A DNA stretch of 14,525 nucleotides from Coemansia sp. RSA 1804 (Eukaryota > Kickxellomycota > Kickxellomycetes > Kickxellales > Kickxellaceae), in the NCBI GenBank assembly GCA_027578815.1, contig JANBTH010000576.1, forward strand, positions 1 to 14,525. The letters are read 5' to 3'. The position numbers were made by a program, and so were the translations under genes. The notes below the pieces were generated by a model, which searched no databases, was not told the origin of the DNA, and saw only the letters and a list, made by a program, of their open reading frames with translations. Shown one piece after another: positions 1-8,499 of the stretch. Numbering within the stretch: position 1 is the stretch's first letter; every line of letters starts with the position of its first letter.

Positions 1-182
1 GTGAAATGGTCCGCCGTCGACAGATCAAACGACGACATCTGCGAGTCTCCGTACCCTGCCAGCGGCGAGTAAAACCCAAGCATGGGCATGCTGCTGGTGC
101 AACTGTTGTTGCTATAGCTAACATTGATGTTGTCGTCCACTGTCGTCTGGGTTAGCTGGCTGCTGTCTATTAAACCATCCAT
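1..182 (-). CDS. N-terminal fragment of an unrecognised protein (runs off left edge)
   Basis: An open frame on the minus strand begins with ATG at 182-180 (MDGLIDSSQLTQTT) and stays open for 60 codons to the window edge. The peptide is rich in Ser, Thr, Asn, Asp and Met, with no signal peptide or membrane segment. GC content and codon use are clearly higher and more gene-like than in the AT-rich DNA just upstream. I do not recognise the family. A polar, Ser/Asn-rich N-terminus behind a long upstream region would suit a transcription regulator, but that is inference only. The 5' flank is AT-rich and shared with the divergent receptor gene at 1948. Confidence 0.55.
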   Translation of the reverse strand, partial: MDGLIDSSQLTQTTVDDNINVSYSNNSCTSSMPMLGFYSPLAGYGDSQMSSFDLSTADHF

Positions 183-1947
183 TATTTCCCCCGTCTATAT
201 TAATATTAATATTTTTAAATCTTTTCTATTTCTTTTTGCACTAGTTAAATTGCAAGCGCTGAAACTAGTAGGAGGGGTATATAAGAAATATGTAATAATA
301 ATAACGACAACAGCAACCACCAAACTGCTATGTAACATTTGGAATACAAAGAGGGGGAAAACGTCTATAATACTGTTTATTCATAATAAAAAAGGGAAAA
401 ATTCTCTTGCCCTTGTTCACTCGGGACTGCTCTTCATTATATACTCCTCCATCCATCCATTTCCTGACCAACCTAAAGAGGCGAGTACATTTTTTTCCTT
501 ACATGTATTATTTTTTGTTTCTAAATATATACTTTTATTGCTTGCTTGCAAAACAATGCCTCCCGTTTTTCCCATTTATTATTCCTCCCCTTCCTTCATC
601 CTACGTACTCTCTTCCAATTATTTTACTCTCCTGTTCTTCTCCCTTCTCCCCCTCCTCCTTTCTTTTCACCTGTGGAAAACTGATCCCAGTTAATTTATG
701 TGCAAGTAATGAGCACATACGCTCACGCTTTTCGCTCCAGTCTAATTGCATATTCGCAGCTACATGAATAATGGTATCCGAGGACGATACGCGAATTACA
801 ATTGTTCGTGTCTATTTCGTGTTTTTCCACACATTTGCTCTGCAACAAAACAAAACCAGCAAGCAGACAAAACGAGGAAGAAGAAGAAAAAATGGGAAAT
901 GTGATGGATAACTATAAAATATAATAGTACCCATCTGCAAATGAAATTCTGCAAATGAAAATGCTGCAACTAAAATTTCACTTGCTTGGACTCACATTTT
1001 TCTTTCTCTATCTATTATGTATTCCCCTCCCTTTTATTTGCTGCTTTTGCTAGAGCTGATCATTATCATTTGGAATGATGTTTGAGCTCCGCCTCCCATG
1101 TTCCTAATGCAAAGGGTGGTACCTCTTGTGTTTCTATAAAGGCCGTTTTTTTGTTTTTTTTTGCAAACCTCTTCCATAGAAAATCAAACAGAAGATGAAA
1201 AAATTGCAAGTGTAAGCTATTATGTCTGCTACCATTTAGGCTACGTCATTTTTATTATACATATAAAAAAGTATTGAGATGCACTATATATAAGGTTATA
1301 TTGGGCGTTAATTTCTTTTCTTTACCCTAATAAATCTGCTTCCATAGTATATAGCAGAGTTTGTGAGCCCGAGTGATGAGTTGCAAAAGTAAAATAAACT
1401 TTTAAACGCTAGTCAAGATACTTGAATTATCTTGCATTTGGCACGGGAATAACAACACGCACCACGCAATCCCATCTCCTTTTTTCTTCTCTCTGTTTTT
1501 CATAGTTTAAAAGTATATATTATTAACGCCACAAAATATGTGCATAATTTTCTCATTAGGAAAAGGGCACACTATTATAATAGTGAAAAATATGAATCTG
1601 GAATAAAAATAAAAAGCTTGATACTGCGCATAAATTCCTCCTTTTCGCTTACGCGAAATAAAATAAAGCGTTTTGCTGATGTCACAGATATGCATATGGT
1701 AAATAAGGTTAACAGTTGCAAAGAAAAGAATGGAAAAATGTATTTGTTGCTCAAAAAGTGACATTTTAATAATAAGAACGGATTGGTTACTTGACGGATA
1801 AGTTATTTTTTCACCTTTACTTTTATATGACTCAATTTTCAATACACCTTAGACTTTCCAAAGATTGTATCTCTTAACATCAAGCCTATTCAAACAGTAC
1901 TCTCCACTCTTCTCGTGTAGCATTATACTCAACACAATGATCGAGAC
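183..1947. other. Long AT-rich intergenic region between divergent genes
   Basis: About 1.76 kb separates the left-edge gene (minus) from the receptor gene (plus). It is AT-rich with poly-A/poly-T and pyrimidine tracts, for example a C/T-rich run around 575-670 and a purine-rich run around 845-895. Open frames here encode low-complexity hydrophobic or Lys-rich peptides without family features, so I call none. A TATAAA sits near 1134-1140. I saw no tRNA-like cloverleaf. Confidence 0.6.
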
Positions 1948-1957
1948 ATGTCGATAA
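1937..1957 (+). promoter_or_regulatory. Upstream ORF overlapping the receptor start
   Basis: The first ATG before the receptor start (1937-1939, with A at -3) opens a six-codon frame (MIETCR) ending in TAA at 1955-1957. It overlaps the receptor ATG at 1948 in another frame. A scanning ribosome using the first ATG would pass the main start, so if it lies in the transcript it should lower translation. The transcript start is not known. Confidence 0.35.
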
Positions 1958-3051
1958 CTTCAATAGTGCCAACAAATGTCCGACCAGACCGTGCCAAGTG
2001 GCTAGCTTGGTTTACAGTAGGATTCGGTATTGGACTAATGACCATCAACACACTCTTGTTTGCGTATGCGGTGTGGAAGCACAAGTACCCGCCAATAAAA
2101 GCCAAAAACATTCCACTAATTGCGGTGCTCTACGTATCGATGCTCATATGGTTTATAGGAACCATCGGCACAAACTTCAATCTGCCAGGACTGTTTGACT
2201 TTGAAAACAGTTGTATAGTCTTTGCCTCGTGGTTCCGTGTCCTGCTGGGCGTGTTTCTTTTCATCCACATCCATATATTCCGCCTATACACGTATCTGCG
2301 CATCTTTGAACAGCTGAAGCGGATGACAGTCCGCGTGTATGCAATCGGTGCACTGATATACTTGGTGGTTGCGCTTGGATATGGCATTCCGATAACAATT
2401 TTGCGCAACAGCTTGACGGTCCGGTTTGTGCCGTCGCTGGGGATATGTGTGTACGGCATGGCGTTTATTGAGATTTCGTTTTCCATTATCTGGGCCGGAT
2501 GGCTGGCGATTCTCGTCGTGACAGTGTTGGCCCGCAATATCAACACATCGTTCAACGAGTACAAGGAAATGGTTCTGATTATAACGCTGAGCTCCATCAC
2601 GCTTTTGTACGAAACAATCGCGCACAACATTGTCCAAGAATATATTCTATACCGATGGCTGCGAACACTGAGCACGTTTATGGAATACTTGACAAACCAG
2701 ACATCGCTGTTTATTCTGCTTGGTGTCCCGGTCTACAATTGCATATTCAACCACGAAACGTACAAAAAAAGATTTTTTGAGAAAATGAGAGCCGACGGAA
2801 TGGTTGCCAGATACAATCTTACTCTTGAGAATCAAACTGCAGACACAAATATTGAATCCACCGTTGCTCCCTTCGCACTTGAAAGAGCCGATGCGTCGGA
2901 AGATAACTACCAAAAAAGCACGCAATCCAGAAGTGATACAAGCAGCAGCAGCAACAGGAGAAATCCAGACGGTTTGTCGCTGCCAACAACAATATCATTA
3001 TCATCATCATCATCGTCGTCGTCGTTGTCAACGGCAGAGGCAAATATTTAG
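1948..3051 (+). CDS. Seven-transmembrane receptor (fungal GPCR-like), no RGS domain
   Basis: The intronless frame encodes 367 residues with seven hydrophobic segments at about 19-43, 54-76, 88-111, 128-150, 166-195, 208-229 and 245-267. A short N-terminus without a signal peptide precedes them, and a cytoplasmic tail of about 95 residues follows. Loop 1 carries the basic stretch YPPIKAKNIPL, and an Arg-Leu-Tyr follows helix 3 (IFRLYTYLRIF), in the usual place for G-protein contact. The tail is hydrophilic and ends in a Ser tract encoded by TCA/TCG repeats. The pattern recalls 7TM proteins of early-diverging fungi that often carry a C-terminal RGS domain, but none is present here. The ligand is unknown. 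It would act in the plasma or an internal membrane. A different multi-pass protein cannot be excluded. The start at 1948 keeps helix 1 intact; a short uORF overlaps it. It converges with the dehydratase gene, leaving 135 bp between the stops. Confidence 0.75.
   Translation: MSITSIVPTNVRPDRAKWLAWFTVGFGIGLMTINTLLFAYAVWKHKYPPIKAKNIPLIAVLYVSMLIWFIGTIGTNFNLPGLFDFENSCIVFASWFRVLLGVFLFIHIHIFRLYTYLRIFEQLKRMTVRVYAIGALIYLVVALGYGIPITILRNSLTVRFVPSLGICVYGMAFIEISFSIIWAGWLAILVVTVLARNINTSFNEYKEMVLIITLSSITLLYETIAHNIVQEYILYRWLRTLSTFMEYLTNQTSLFILLGVPVYNCIFNHETYKKRFFEKMRADGMVARYNLTLENQTADTNIESTVAPFALERADASEDNYQKSTQSRSDTSSSSNRRNPDGLSLPTTISLSSSSSSSSLSTAEANI
2992..3030 (+). repeat. TCA/TCG trinucleotide microsatellite
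   Basis: A run of TCA then TCG triplets inside the receptor reading frame encodes an almost pure serine tract at about residues 350-360. Such tracts change length by slippage in whole codons, so the tail length probably varies between strains. Confidence 0.8.
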
Positions 3052-3186
3052 ACAAGCATCCATCTATCCACCGCCCGGAGAATATATACATATCAAATCG
3101 ACATTATGTTATTACAATGAATTTACTTTTTTTCTTTTTTCCTTCATTTTTACATGTACTTTTAAACGTATAAAATAATGCTGAAA

Positions 3187-4296
3187 TCACAGGTTGGCAG
3201 GCCTCACAGCCTTGAGCAGCTCCTCAAACTTGTTGTCAAAGGAAATATCGATCTGCTCAAGAATGTTAGTCGACTGCGTTGCACGGCCGTATTCGTCGTA
3301 AGCCAAGTACGAAGCATGGCGGGTCAGCAGACATGCAGCATAGGAGGCAAGCATAGGGATATCCTTTGGATCGATATCCTCCGAGCTGGAAGAAGAGGCC
3401 TGTTTTCCGTTGCCGGGCTTTTCGCCGCCTCTGCTGCTATTTGCTCTTGCCTCTACAGCCTGCTTGTACTTTTCGCCCCACGCCATAAACGTCACTGTTG
3501 CACCGCAAAGCACATCGCCCTGGCCGCCGCACCGCCTTAGGCCGCCAGCCTCGTCGCACACAAACACCCGCTCGCCGTTGGAAATGACGTCGCCTTGGCC
3601 TTTGCGAACAACAGTGACGCCGCCAAGCTTGTGGGCAAGCAGACGCACGGCACCGCCGACCTTCTTTTCCGCCTCCGCATCGACGCTATCGGGGTCCAAC
3701 CCGAGTGCGCTGCACAGCCGGGCAAACTCTGGCGGATTGGGCGTAAGCACCGCATTTGCGTACCCGCTGATAACACTGGGATCGCTGCACACGATATCCA
3801 GCGAGTCGGCATCAAGCACAATTGGAATTCCGTTTTTCCTTGCCTCGCAGATAGCAAGCCTCGCGGACTCCTGGAGCGTCCGATCCTTTCCCAGTCCAGA
3901 GCCCACAGACATGGCATGGACCCTTTTCAGAATCGCCCCGATTTTGCTCTCCCCCGTATCCTCGCTGCTAGGCCGCAGAAACGGCAGGACAATGATATCG
4001 GGTGTGTATGATTTGATCGCAGTGGCTGCGCTTCTGTCACATACCAGGTACGCAATATCGGTGCCCAGTCGCAGTGATGATGATGCTACAAAGTACGGCG
4101 CGCCGGTAAACTCCTCGCAGCCGCCAAAAACAGCCACGCGCCCACAGTCGCCCTTGTGCATTGTGGGTGTCAGCGGCGGAATCAGCTTGGCCAGTGTTTG
4201 GAGGCGAGGTTGGTGGACGCTCATTTTGCCAGCTACCAGGGGTGCTATGAAGCTAACGGATGTGTACGACGCGCGGTGCAGTACGGCGCGGTGCAT
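3187..4296 (-). CDS. NAXD: ATP-dependent (S)-NAD(P)H-hydrate dehydratase
   Basis: The protein of 369 residues belongs to the ribokinase-like YjeF C-terminal/CARKD family, which restores damaged NADH and NADPH hydrates using ATP (or ADP in some family members). Signature stretches are in order: KGDCGRVAVFGGCEEFTGAP (48-67), SVGSGLGKD (130-138), PIVLDADSL (158-166), VLTPNPPEF (183-191), VRKGQGDVI (230-238) and GGLRRCGGQGDVLCG (251-265). The Asp of GGQGD (261) is the expected catalytic base. A low-complexity Ser/Gly/Lys insert at about 284-306 is unusual but lies before the last helices. Residues 1-24 are rich in Arg, His, Ser and Ala and free of acids, as in a mitochondrial presequence. A second Met at residue 25 (codon 4224-4222) would give a cytosolic form. 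It is intronless. The sense strand is pyrimidine-rich upstream of the start. Confidence 0.93.
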   Translation of the reverse strand: MHRAVLHRASYTSVSFIAPLVAGKMSVHQPRLQTLAKLIPPLTPTMHKGDCGRVAVFGGCEEFTGAPYFVASSSLRLGTDIAYLVCDRSAATAIKSYTPDIIVLPFLRPSSEDTGESKIGAILKRVHAMSVGSGLGKDRTLQESARLAICEARKNGIPIVLDADSLDIVCSDPSVISGYANAVLTPNPPEFARLCSALGLDPDSVDAEAEKKVGGAVRLLAHKLGGVTVVRKGQGDVISNGERVFVCDEAGGLRRCGGQGDVLCGATVTFMAWGEKYKQAVEARANSSRGGEKPGNGKQASSSSSEDIDPKDIPMLASYAACLLTRHASYLAYDEYGRATQSTNILEQIDISFDNKFEELLKAVRPANL

Positions 4297-4581
4297 TTAC
4301 TTTGAGATAACTGCAACGAAAAAACAAGCAGCAGAAAGAAGAGAAAAGAATGAGGAAGCCCAATTCAAAGAGACAAAGAGCAAAGCAGAGCAAAAACCAT
4401 TCTTCTTTAGATAATAAAAACAGCTTATTTCATTGCTGCCATTTCTGGGATTAGGGCTTTGGCTGAAAAGTTAACATGATTGATTGACCATCAACAATAA
4501 GACTACTAATCAATCAAGACATGATTATGACCAAAGATCAATTGAGACAGGCTATTGGGTCTTATCCAGTCGAAATTTCCC
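4297..4581. promoter_or_regulatory. Probable NAXD promoter/leader region
   Basis: About 285 bp between the NAXD start and the LINE tail. Bases 4315-4415 are purine-rich on the plus strand, so CT-rich on the NAXD sense strand, as in many fungal leaders. An inverted repeat with 9-bp arms (TGATTGATT at 4477-4485, AATCAATCA at 4508-4516) lies near the distal end. No TATA box stands out. Confidence 0.4.
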
Positions 4582-4832
4582 GGTTCCAGTTTGAACCAGG
4601 CGGAGCCAGTCAACAAGACAAGTTGACTATTGCCCTATCTTCTTTTCAACATGTTGCGGTACAATCTCTCCGAGAACACACTTTCAGCGCAGGCGGTCCA
4701 AACTGCCATCACTGCGTTTCCTTTTCATAAACTTTTCGTTTACTAGTATGATTTCAATTGGCAACAGTTGGGGCTCTAGATGTAGACCCAACCTACCCGG
4801 TTGATAATAAATCAAATTTTTGGAAAAAAAAA
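4582..4832 (+). mobile_element. 5'-truncated LINE (non-LTR retrotransposon) 3' end, copy 1
   Basis: This stretch aligns with 9464-9710 over its whole length. In the 147 bp that end the ORF I counted about 11 mismatches, most of them changing residues, with a small indel just after. It holds the last codons of the element's second ORF, ending in GGPNCHHC plus a short tail and TAA at 4728-4730. Then come a short 3' UTR, AATAAA (4806-4811) and an A tract (4824-4832). A 5'-truncated copy ending in an A tract is typical of target-primed reverse transcription. The 5' edge is placed where similarity to copy 2 begins; the open frame continues upstream to 4521 without matching copy 2. Confidence 0.75.
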
Positions 4833-5109
4833 GTAATTGTTCACGTGATAGCCGATCTTGCTTCTGACTGCTTGATTTGATCGGCAAAAGGTATAGGCAA
4901 TGCATGTTTTTTATTGTAAACAACCCCTTTTCGCTGTCAAGCTTGTTATTAATAATAGAATGTTTTAATTTCTATACAGCAAAACCCTCTTATTTCTCTT
5001 TCTTTCATTTTTCTTCTCTAGTCTATGACTGTCTTGCATTTCATATTTTCTTCCAGTTTTATTTTATTTTCTGTTTTCTATTATTCGCCTATTTTTTTAT
5101 TATAACACG
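4833..5109 (+). promoter_or_regulatory. Probable promoter and CT-rich leader of FunK1 gene A
   Basis: The 277 bp between the LINE tail and the FunK1 start are AT-rich. A strong pyrimidine-rich tract runs from about 4985 to 5105, ending just before the ATG. CTCTAG at 5017-5022 could be an acceptor of a leader intron, but no convincing donor was found. Confidence 0.35.
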
Positions 5110-7831
5110 ATGACACTGGACGGCACTAGTGACAATCCTTCAGCTACACCCGGAGACGCTGGTAACAATGCTGATCAGCCGGCATCTGTAGGAGGCTCTG
5201 CTGCTAACTCTAGTCTTGAGTTAATTCTTCAAACTTTTTTTGAAAGGCAGGCAGAGCGTGATGCAAGCCTTCACGCTATTCTGGAGGCGCAGAACAAAAT
5301 TCTTGCGCGCCTTGAAGGAAATAACAACAGTAAGCAGGCTGTGCTTGCCACAGCAGATAACAACTCACTTTTATCGCGTTCTACAAGGGTAGGTTTCGAC
5401 AGATTGACATTGACGGACACAGAGTAGCGTTATTTATACACGACATTTAACAAATCCCAAACACAGACTTATACCCTTTTCACTATGTTATCATGTCCAT
5501 ACATATTCATTTTAACAATGTAGTCCGTCAACCCTCCAACTCCACAAACGCATCAACGACCACCTTCTAAAAGTGGGGCCGCCTCACATAGTAAGTAATA
5601 ATCGCTGCTGTTCTGAGATATTCAAATGTTTTGTAATTGCTAGTTGTAAAAGTATTTCTGTTTTTTTTGCTAACGTGCCTTGTGAATATATTATGCTGTC
5701 AATTGTAGCTGGTACGCCGCAAAAGGACGGGCCAAGGCCAGAGAAATTTGATGATACCTGGTACGTTGAGCTGAGTAAATCATACGAAGATTTCTGCAAA
5801 CCCAGCAACATGGAGTTTCTTTTCAGAATCCTGGGCGATGACTGGAGCGTTGCATGGAACTCCTTCAGCTCGAATAAATTGCTGGCTGGATCTGCAGTCA
5901 TTGGAAAAATAATGCAGAGTTATTGCAACGGTTGCAAAGGTATTAGCAGGGAGCAGGGGAATTTTAAAAGAACGTCGGAAAACGCTCTCCAGACAGCGTT
6001 TGGTGTGCTAGCAGAGGCTGTCCAGGACCATGTGGACTCCATGCGCAGCACCAACCCCAGAATATACTGGCGCGACACCCACACCACCAACATCAAGCGT
6101 GGTGATGGCACCTGCCGGAAGCCCGACGGGAGCTTTCTCACAACCAGCGATTCCAGTCCAGAGTGGAGGAACATAGTGGCTGCGGTAGAGATCAAGGGCG
6201 GCGATATGACAAGCGACCATCATCATCTTCGCGGGCAGATATTGCAAAACTTCATCGACATGGCCGAGCTGCAGCCGCGACGGTTTATGATTGGTCTCTC
6301 CCTTGCAGGCAATCGAGACGTCCGCTTGTATGTCTGCGTGCCTGGCGGGATATATTACACCCTGCTTGGACGACTGCCACGGGTGGTGCCCACTTCGTCT
6401 TTGCTAACGCCTAATGAAACATGCGTTATAACGTTTCTGCTGTTTTTGCATAGTCAGCTTGGCAAGGACTGCGGGTATTTGACAAGGCGCAATCCCGGTC
6501 TTCCTGGCGAGTTTTCTCTTGCCGACATCATGGGCATTGAACACGTCGAAAGCAAGCTTCCATTGCAGACGACTATCTATCTTGACTATGCCGACGAAAA
6601 TGACAAAGTTTTTGGCCGCCACAGGCACCTCAATGGCCAGAGGACATGGGCCTATCCGGCGCAGTACTGGAACGACGAAGACGCCAACGGCCAGATTTCC
6701 GACGCCTTTTTCAAATTCCAATGGGGGTTTGACGACGAGGTCGAAATCGAAGTGCACCGACATGTTCTGCACAGAAAGGTTCCGCATGTCCCCCCACTTC
6801 TTTACGCGGCATCTGTTGTTGGGAATGGAACTGGACTAAAGGGCCAACGGTACAAGGGTGAGGCGATTGTCACCGAAAATGTTGGCCAGAGCGTGAAGAG
6901 CATCTTCAAGGATGGCGGACTGTGCGTCTTAGATGCCACGCTCATCGATATCTTTGCTGGATATGTACACACCCTGCTTGCCGCCGCAGCGGTCGCTGAG
7001 AATAAGTTTGCTTTGCACCGCGACATTTCAGCAGGCAATCTTATGGTCAAGCATGATCGTGACCCCTACATTATTGACTGGGGTTGCGGGCGCGTATGTG
7101 CTGCCAATGAAGTACGGTCCCAGTCTAACAAACATATGATTGGGACCACGATATACATGGGCATTCGTATTCTCCATGGCTGCACCAGTAGATCGGTGAT
7201 TGATGATTTAGAGTCGCTGTTTCTTGTGCTATGCCATTGTCTCTGGCGTAGTTTCGGTGAAAAAAGTGGACACTATAAAACTCTATGGTCGATTACACGT
7301 TTAGACCCGGTTAAGATTGCGCGCATGGCCTGGCTTGCCAACTCTGCAAATCTGCTCTACTGTATGAATTTGTCAACGCAGCTCCCTGAATCTCTTTCCG
7401 CGCTTGCAAAGGGCATGTTTGAACTTTTATTTCCGGACAAGTTAGTTTTCAGCGCTATCAAGCCAGGAGACGTTGATCCAAGGATAGACGCGTTTGATCA
7501 GCAGATGTGGATAGATGTCTTTGACAAAGCAAGTAGGCTCACGGCCACCGGCGGTGCTAGGATGCCACATCTCAAAGCTTTGCGTGCATACGTGGGCAAA
7601 GGTTCAATGCGGCGCATCTCATCTATCATTGAGGAGACAATTCAGACCCAGCAGCTAGATGATACGTGCGAAGAGAATCCTTCCGACAATGCGGATTACG
7701 GTTCAGTCATGCCTAGAGGCCAGGCACATCATGGAGATTCTCTGCACACCCAGACACCAACCAGATCAGGATCTAAAAGGAGCCCTGATGACCTTGTTCA
7801 ATGGCTTGGGAACAAAAAGCCGCGTAAATGA
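5110..7831 (+). CDS. FunK1-type protein kinase with PD-(D/E)XK-like domain (gene A), three exons
   Basis: Spliced model 5110-5388, 5524-5590 and 5709-7831 gives 822 residues; junction phases agree only if the 67-nt middle exon is kept. Residues 1-93 are Ser/Ala/Asn-rich and include a likely coiled-coil helix (about 34-70). Residues 230-325 look like a PD-(D/E)XK nuclease fold: an RI-Y-W-RD strand, VEIKGG (E276, K278), a Gln in GQILQNF (292), then a strand like RRFMIGLSLAGNRDVRLYV. The kinase domain follows: FGRH (417-420), putative ATP Lys in FFKFQW (451), HRDISAGN (552-559), DWG (572-574) in place of DFG, GTTIYM in the activation region, and IDDLESLF. FunK1 (Pkinase_fungal) kinases are known to be expanded in some fungi; their substrates are largely unknown. 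The C-terminus has basic clusters (RSGSKR, KKPRK), probably nuclear signals. It appears intact. Nuclease activity is not assured; a degenerate binding domain is possible. Confidence 0.85.
5389..5523 (+). other. Intron 1 of FunK1 gene A
   Basis: Donor GTAGGT at 5389-5394 and acceptor TAG at 5521-5523 give 135 nt in phase 0. Without splicing the frame stops at 5425-5427. The branch site is not clear; TTTAAC at 5511-5516 would be close to the acceptor. Confidence 0.6.
5591..5708 (+). other. Intron 2 of FunK1 gene A
   Basis: Perfect donor GTAAGT (5591-5596), poly-T, branch GCTAAC (5669-5674) and acceptor TTGTAG ending at 5708 give 118 nt in phase 1. It joins the short middle exon to the long one and removes the ATG at 5573 from the coding sequence. 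Confidence 0.75.
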
Positions 7832-8499
7832 AAATAGCCATTGGTTTTAAAGTCGTTTTATTAAATGTTTACACAGTGCTTACAATACATTTTTTACTTT
7901 CAATCTTCTAAAATATTCACGCCTTTTCCTTTAAGGTGTTGGGTAGGTCTGGCCTGTCGACATGCGAGGACAAACCTCCGGATAAACCCAAGATCCGAGC
8001 CTCCAACGGCGCAGAGCTTGGGAAGGTTATATTGTTTCAAGCGCCAAAGCAGACCGTCAAGCTAGGGAGCGTGGCAGCACAAACAAGCGTAGTATATTAA
8101 GCGTATTAAATAAGAGTATAGGGATCTATTAGAAAAGTAAAAGGTATCTCATGAACAATGCCTCCACAGCGTCATTATATAACCTTCACAGGCACTGTGC
8201 TGTTGGAGACTCAGTCTTTGGGTTTATCCAGAAGTCCGCCCTTGCAATCCAGAAGCCCGTCCTTGCATGCCGCTAAGCCAGGCTCACTCAACTATTCAAC
8301 ATTGGTGTGTACCTCGCCCCGCCCTTGATGCACGACCTGCACATTTTCATGTTACAGTGTAGTACCTAGTGATTTTGGGCTCCTCAGACCACTGCAAAAA
8401 TAGATATGCATGCATCTCCGGGGGTTTGAATGACCTCCCATTAAACTCATTAAAGTTCAAATCAAAAGCTCTTTTCATCTGTGACTCATTGGGATGTAA
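7832..8499. other. Region between FunK1 gene A and the LINE remnant
   Basis: It begins with the AT-rich 3' flank of gene A. A more GC-rich block at 7934-8100 is open in one frame without an ATG, ends with TAA at 8098-8100 and follows a pyrimidine-rich AG, so it resembles an orphan last exon or an old coding fragment; I do not recognise it. A 21-bp tandem duplication lies at 8226-8267. No complete gene is seen. Confidence 0.45.
8226..8267. repeat. 21-bp tandem duplication
   Basis: Two adjacent 21-bp units (8226-8246 and 8247-8267), both of the form ATCCAGAAG-CC-CTTGCA, differ at two positions. No role is evident. Confidence 0.8.

Noticed and set aside
124..684. 186-codon plus-strand open frame
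   Set aside because: Low-complexity, hydrophobic composition driven by AT- and CT-rich DNA; it overlaps the better supported minus-strand fragment and has no family features.
1507..1842. 111-codon minus-strand open frame in the AT-rich intergenic region
   Set aside because: Composition follows base bias (Ile, Phe, Tyr, Lys) and no motif is visible.
3410..4414. 334-codon plus-strand frame opposite NAXD
   Set aside because: It is the antisense shadow of a GC-rich conserved gene; the minus-strand reading carries all family motifs.
4521..4730. Separate 69-codon gene
   Set aside because: Its last 48 codons match the tail of the LINE ORF, so it is a truncated element end rather than an independent gene.
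5573..5708. ATG at 5573 as start of FunK1 gene A
   Set aside because: The first 45 codons lie in an intron with perfect GTAAGT, GCTAAC branch and TTGTAG acceptor; the exon at 5110-5388 joins in phase.
7940..8100. tRNA or other structured RNA gene
   Set aside because: The GC-richer stretch shows no cloverleaf arms or T-loop GGTTCGA-like box.
8226..8267. CRISPR-like or satellite array
   Set aside because: Only two adjacent 21-bp units without spacers; a simple tandem duplication in a fungal genome.
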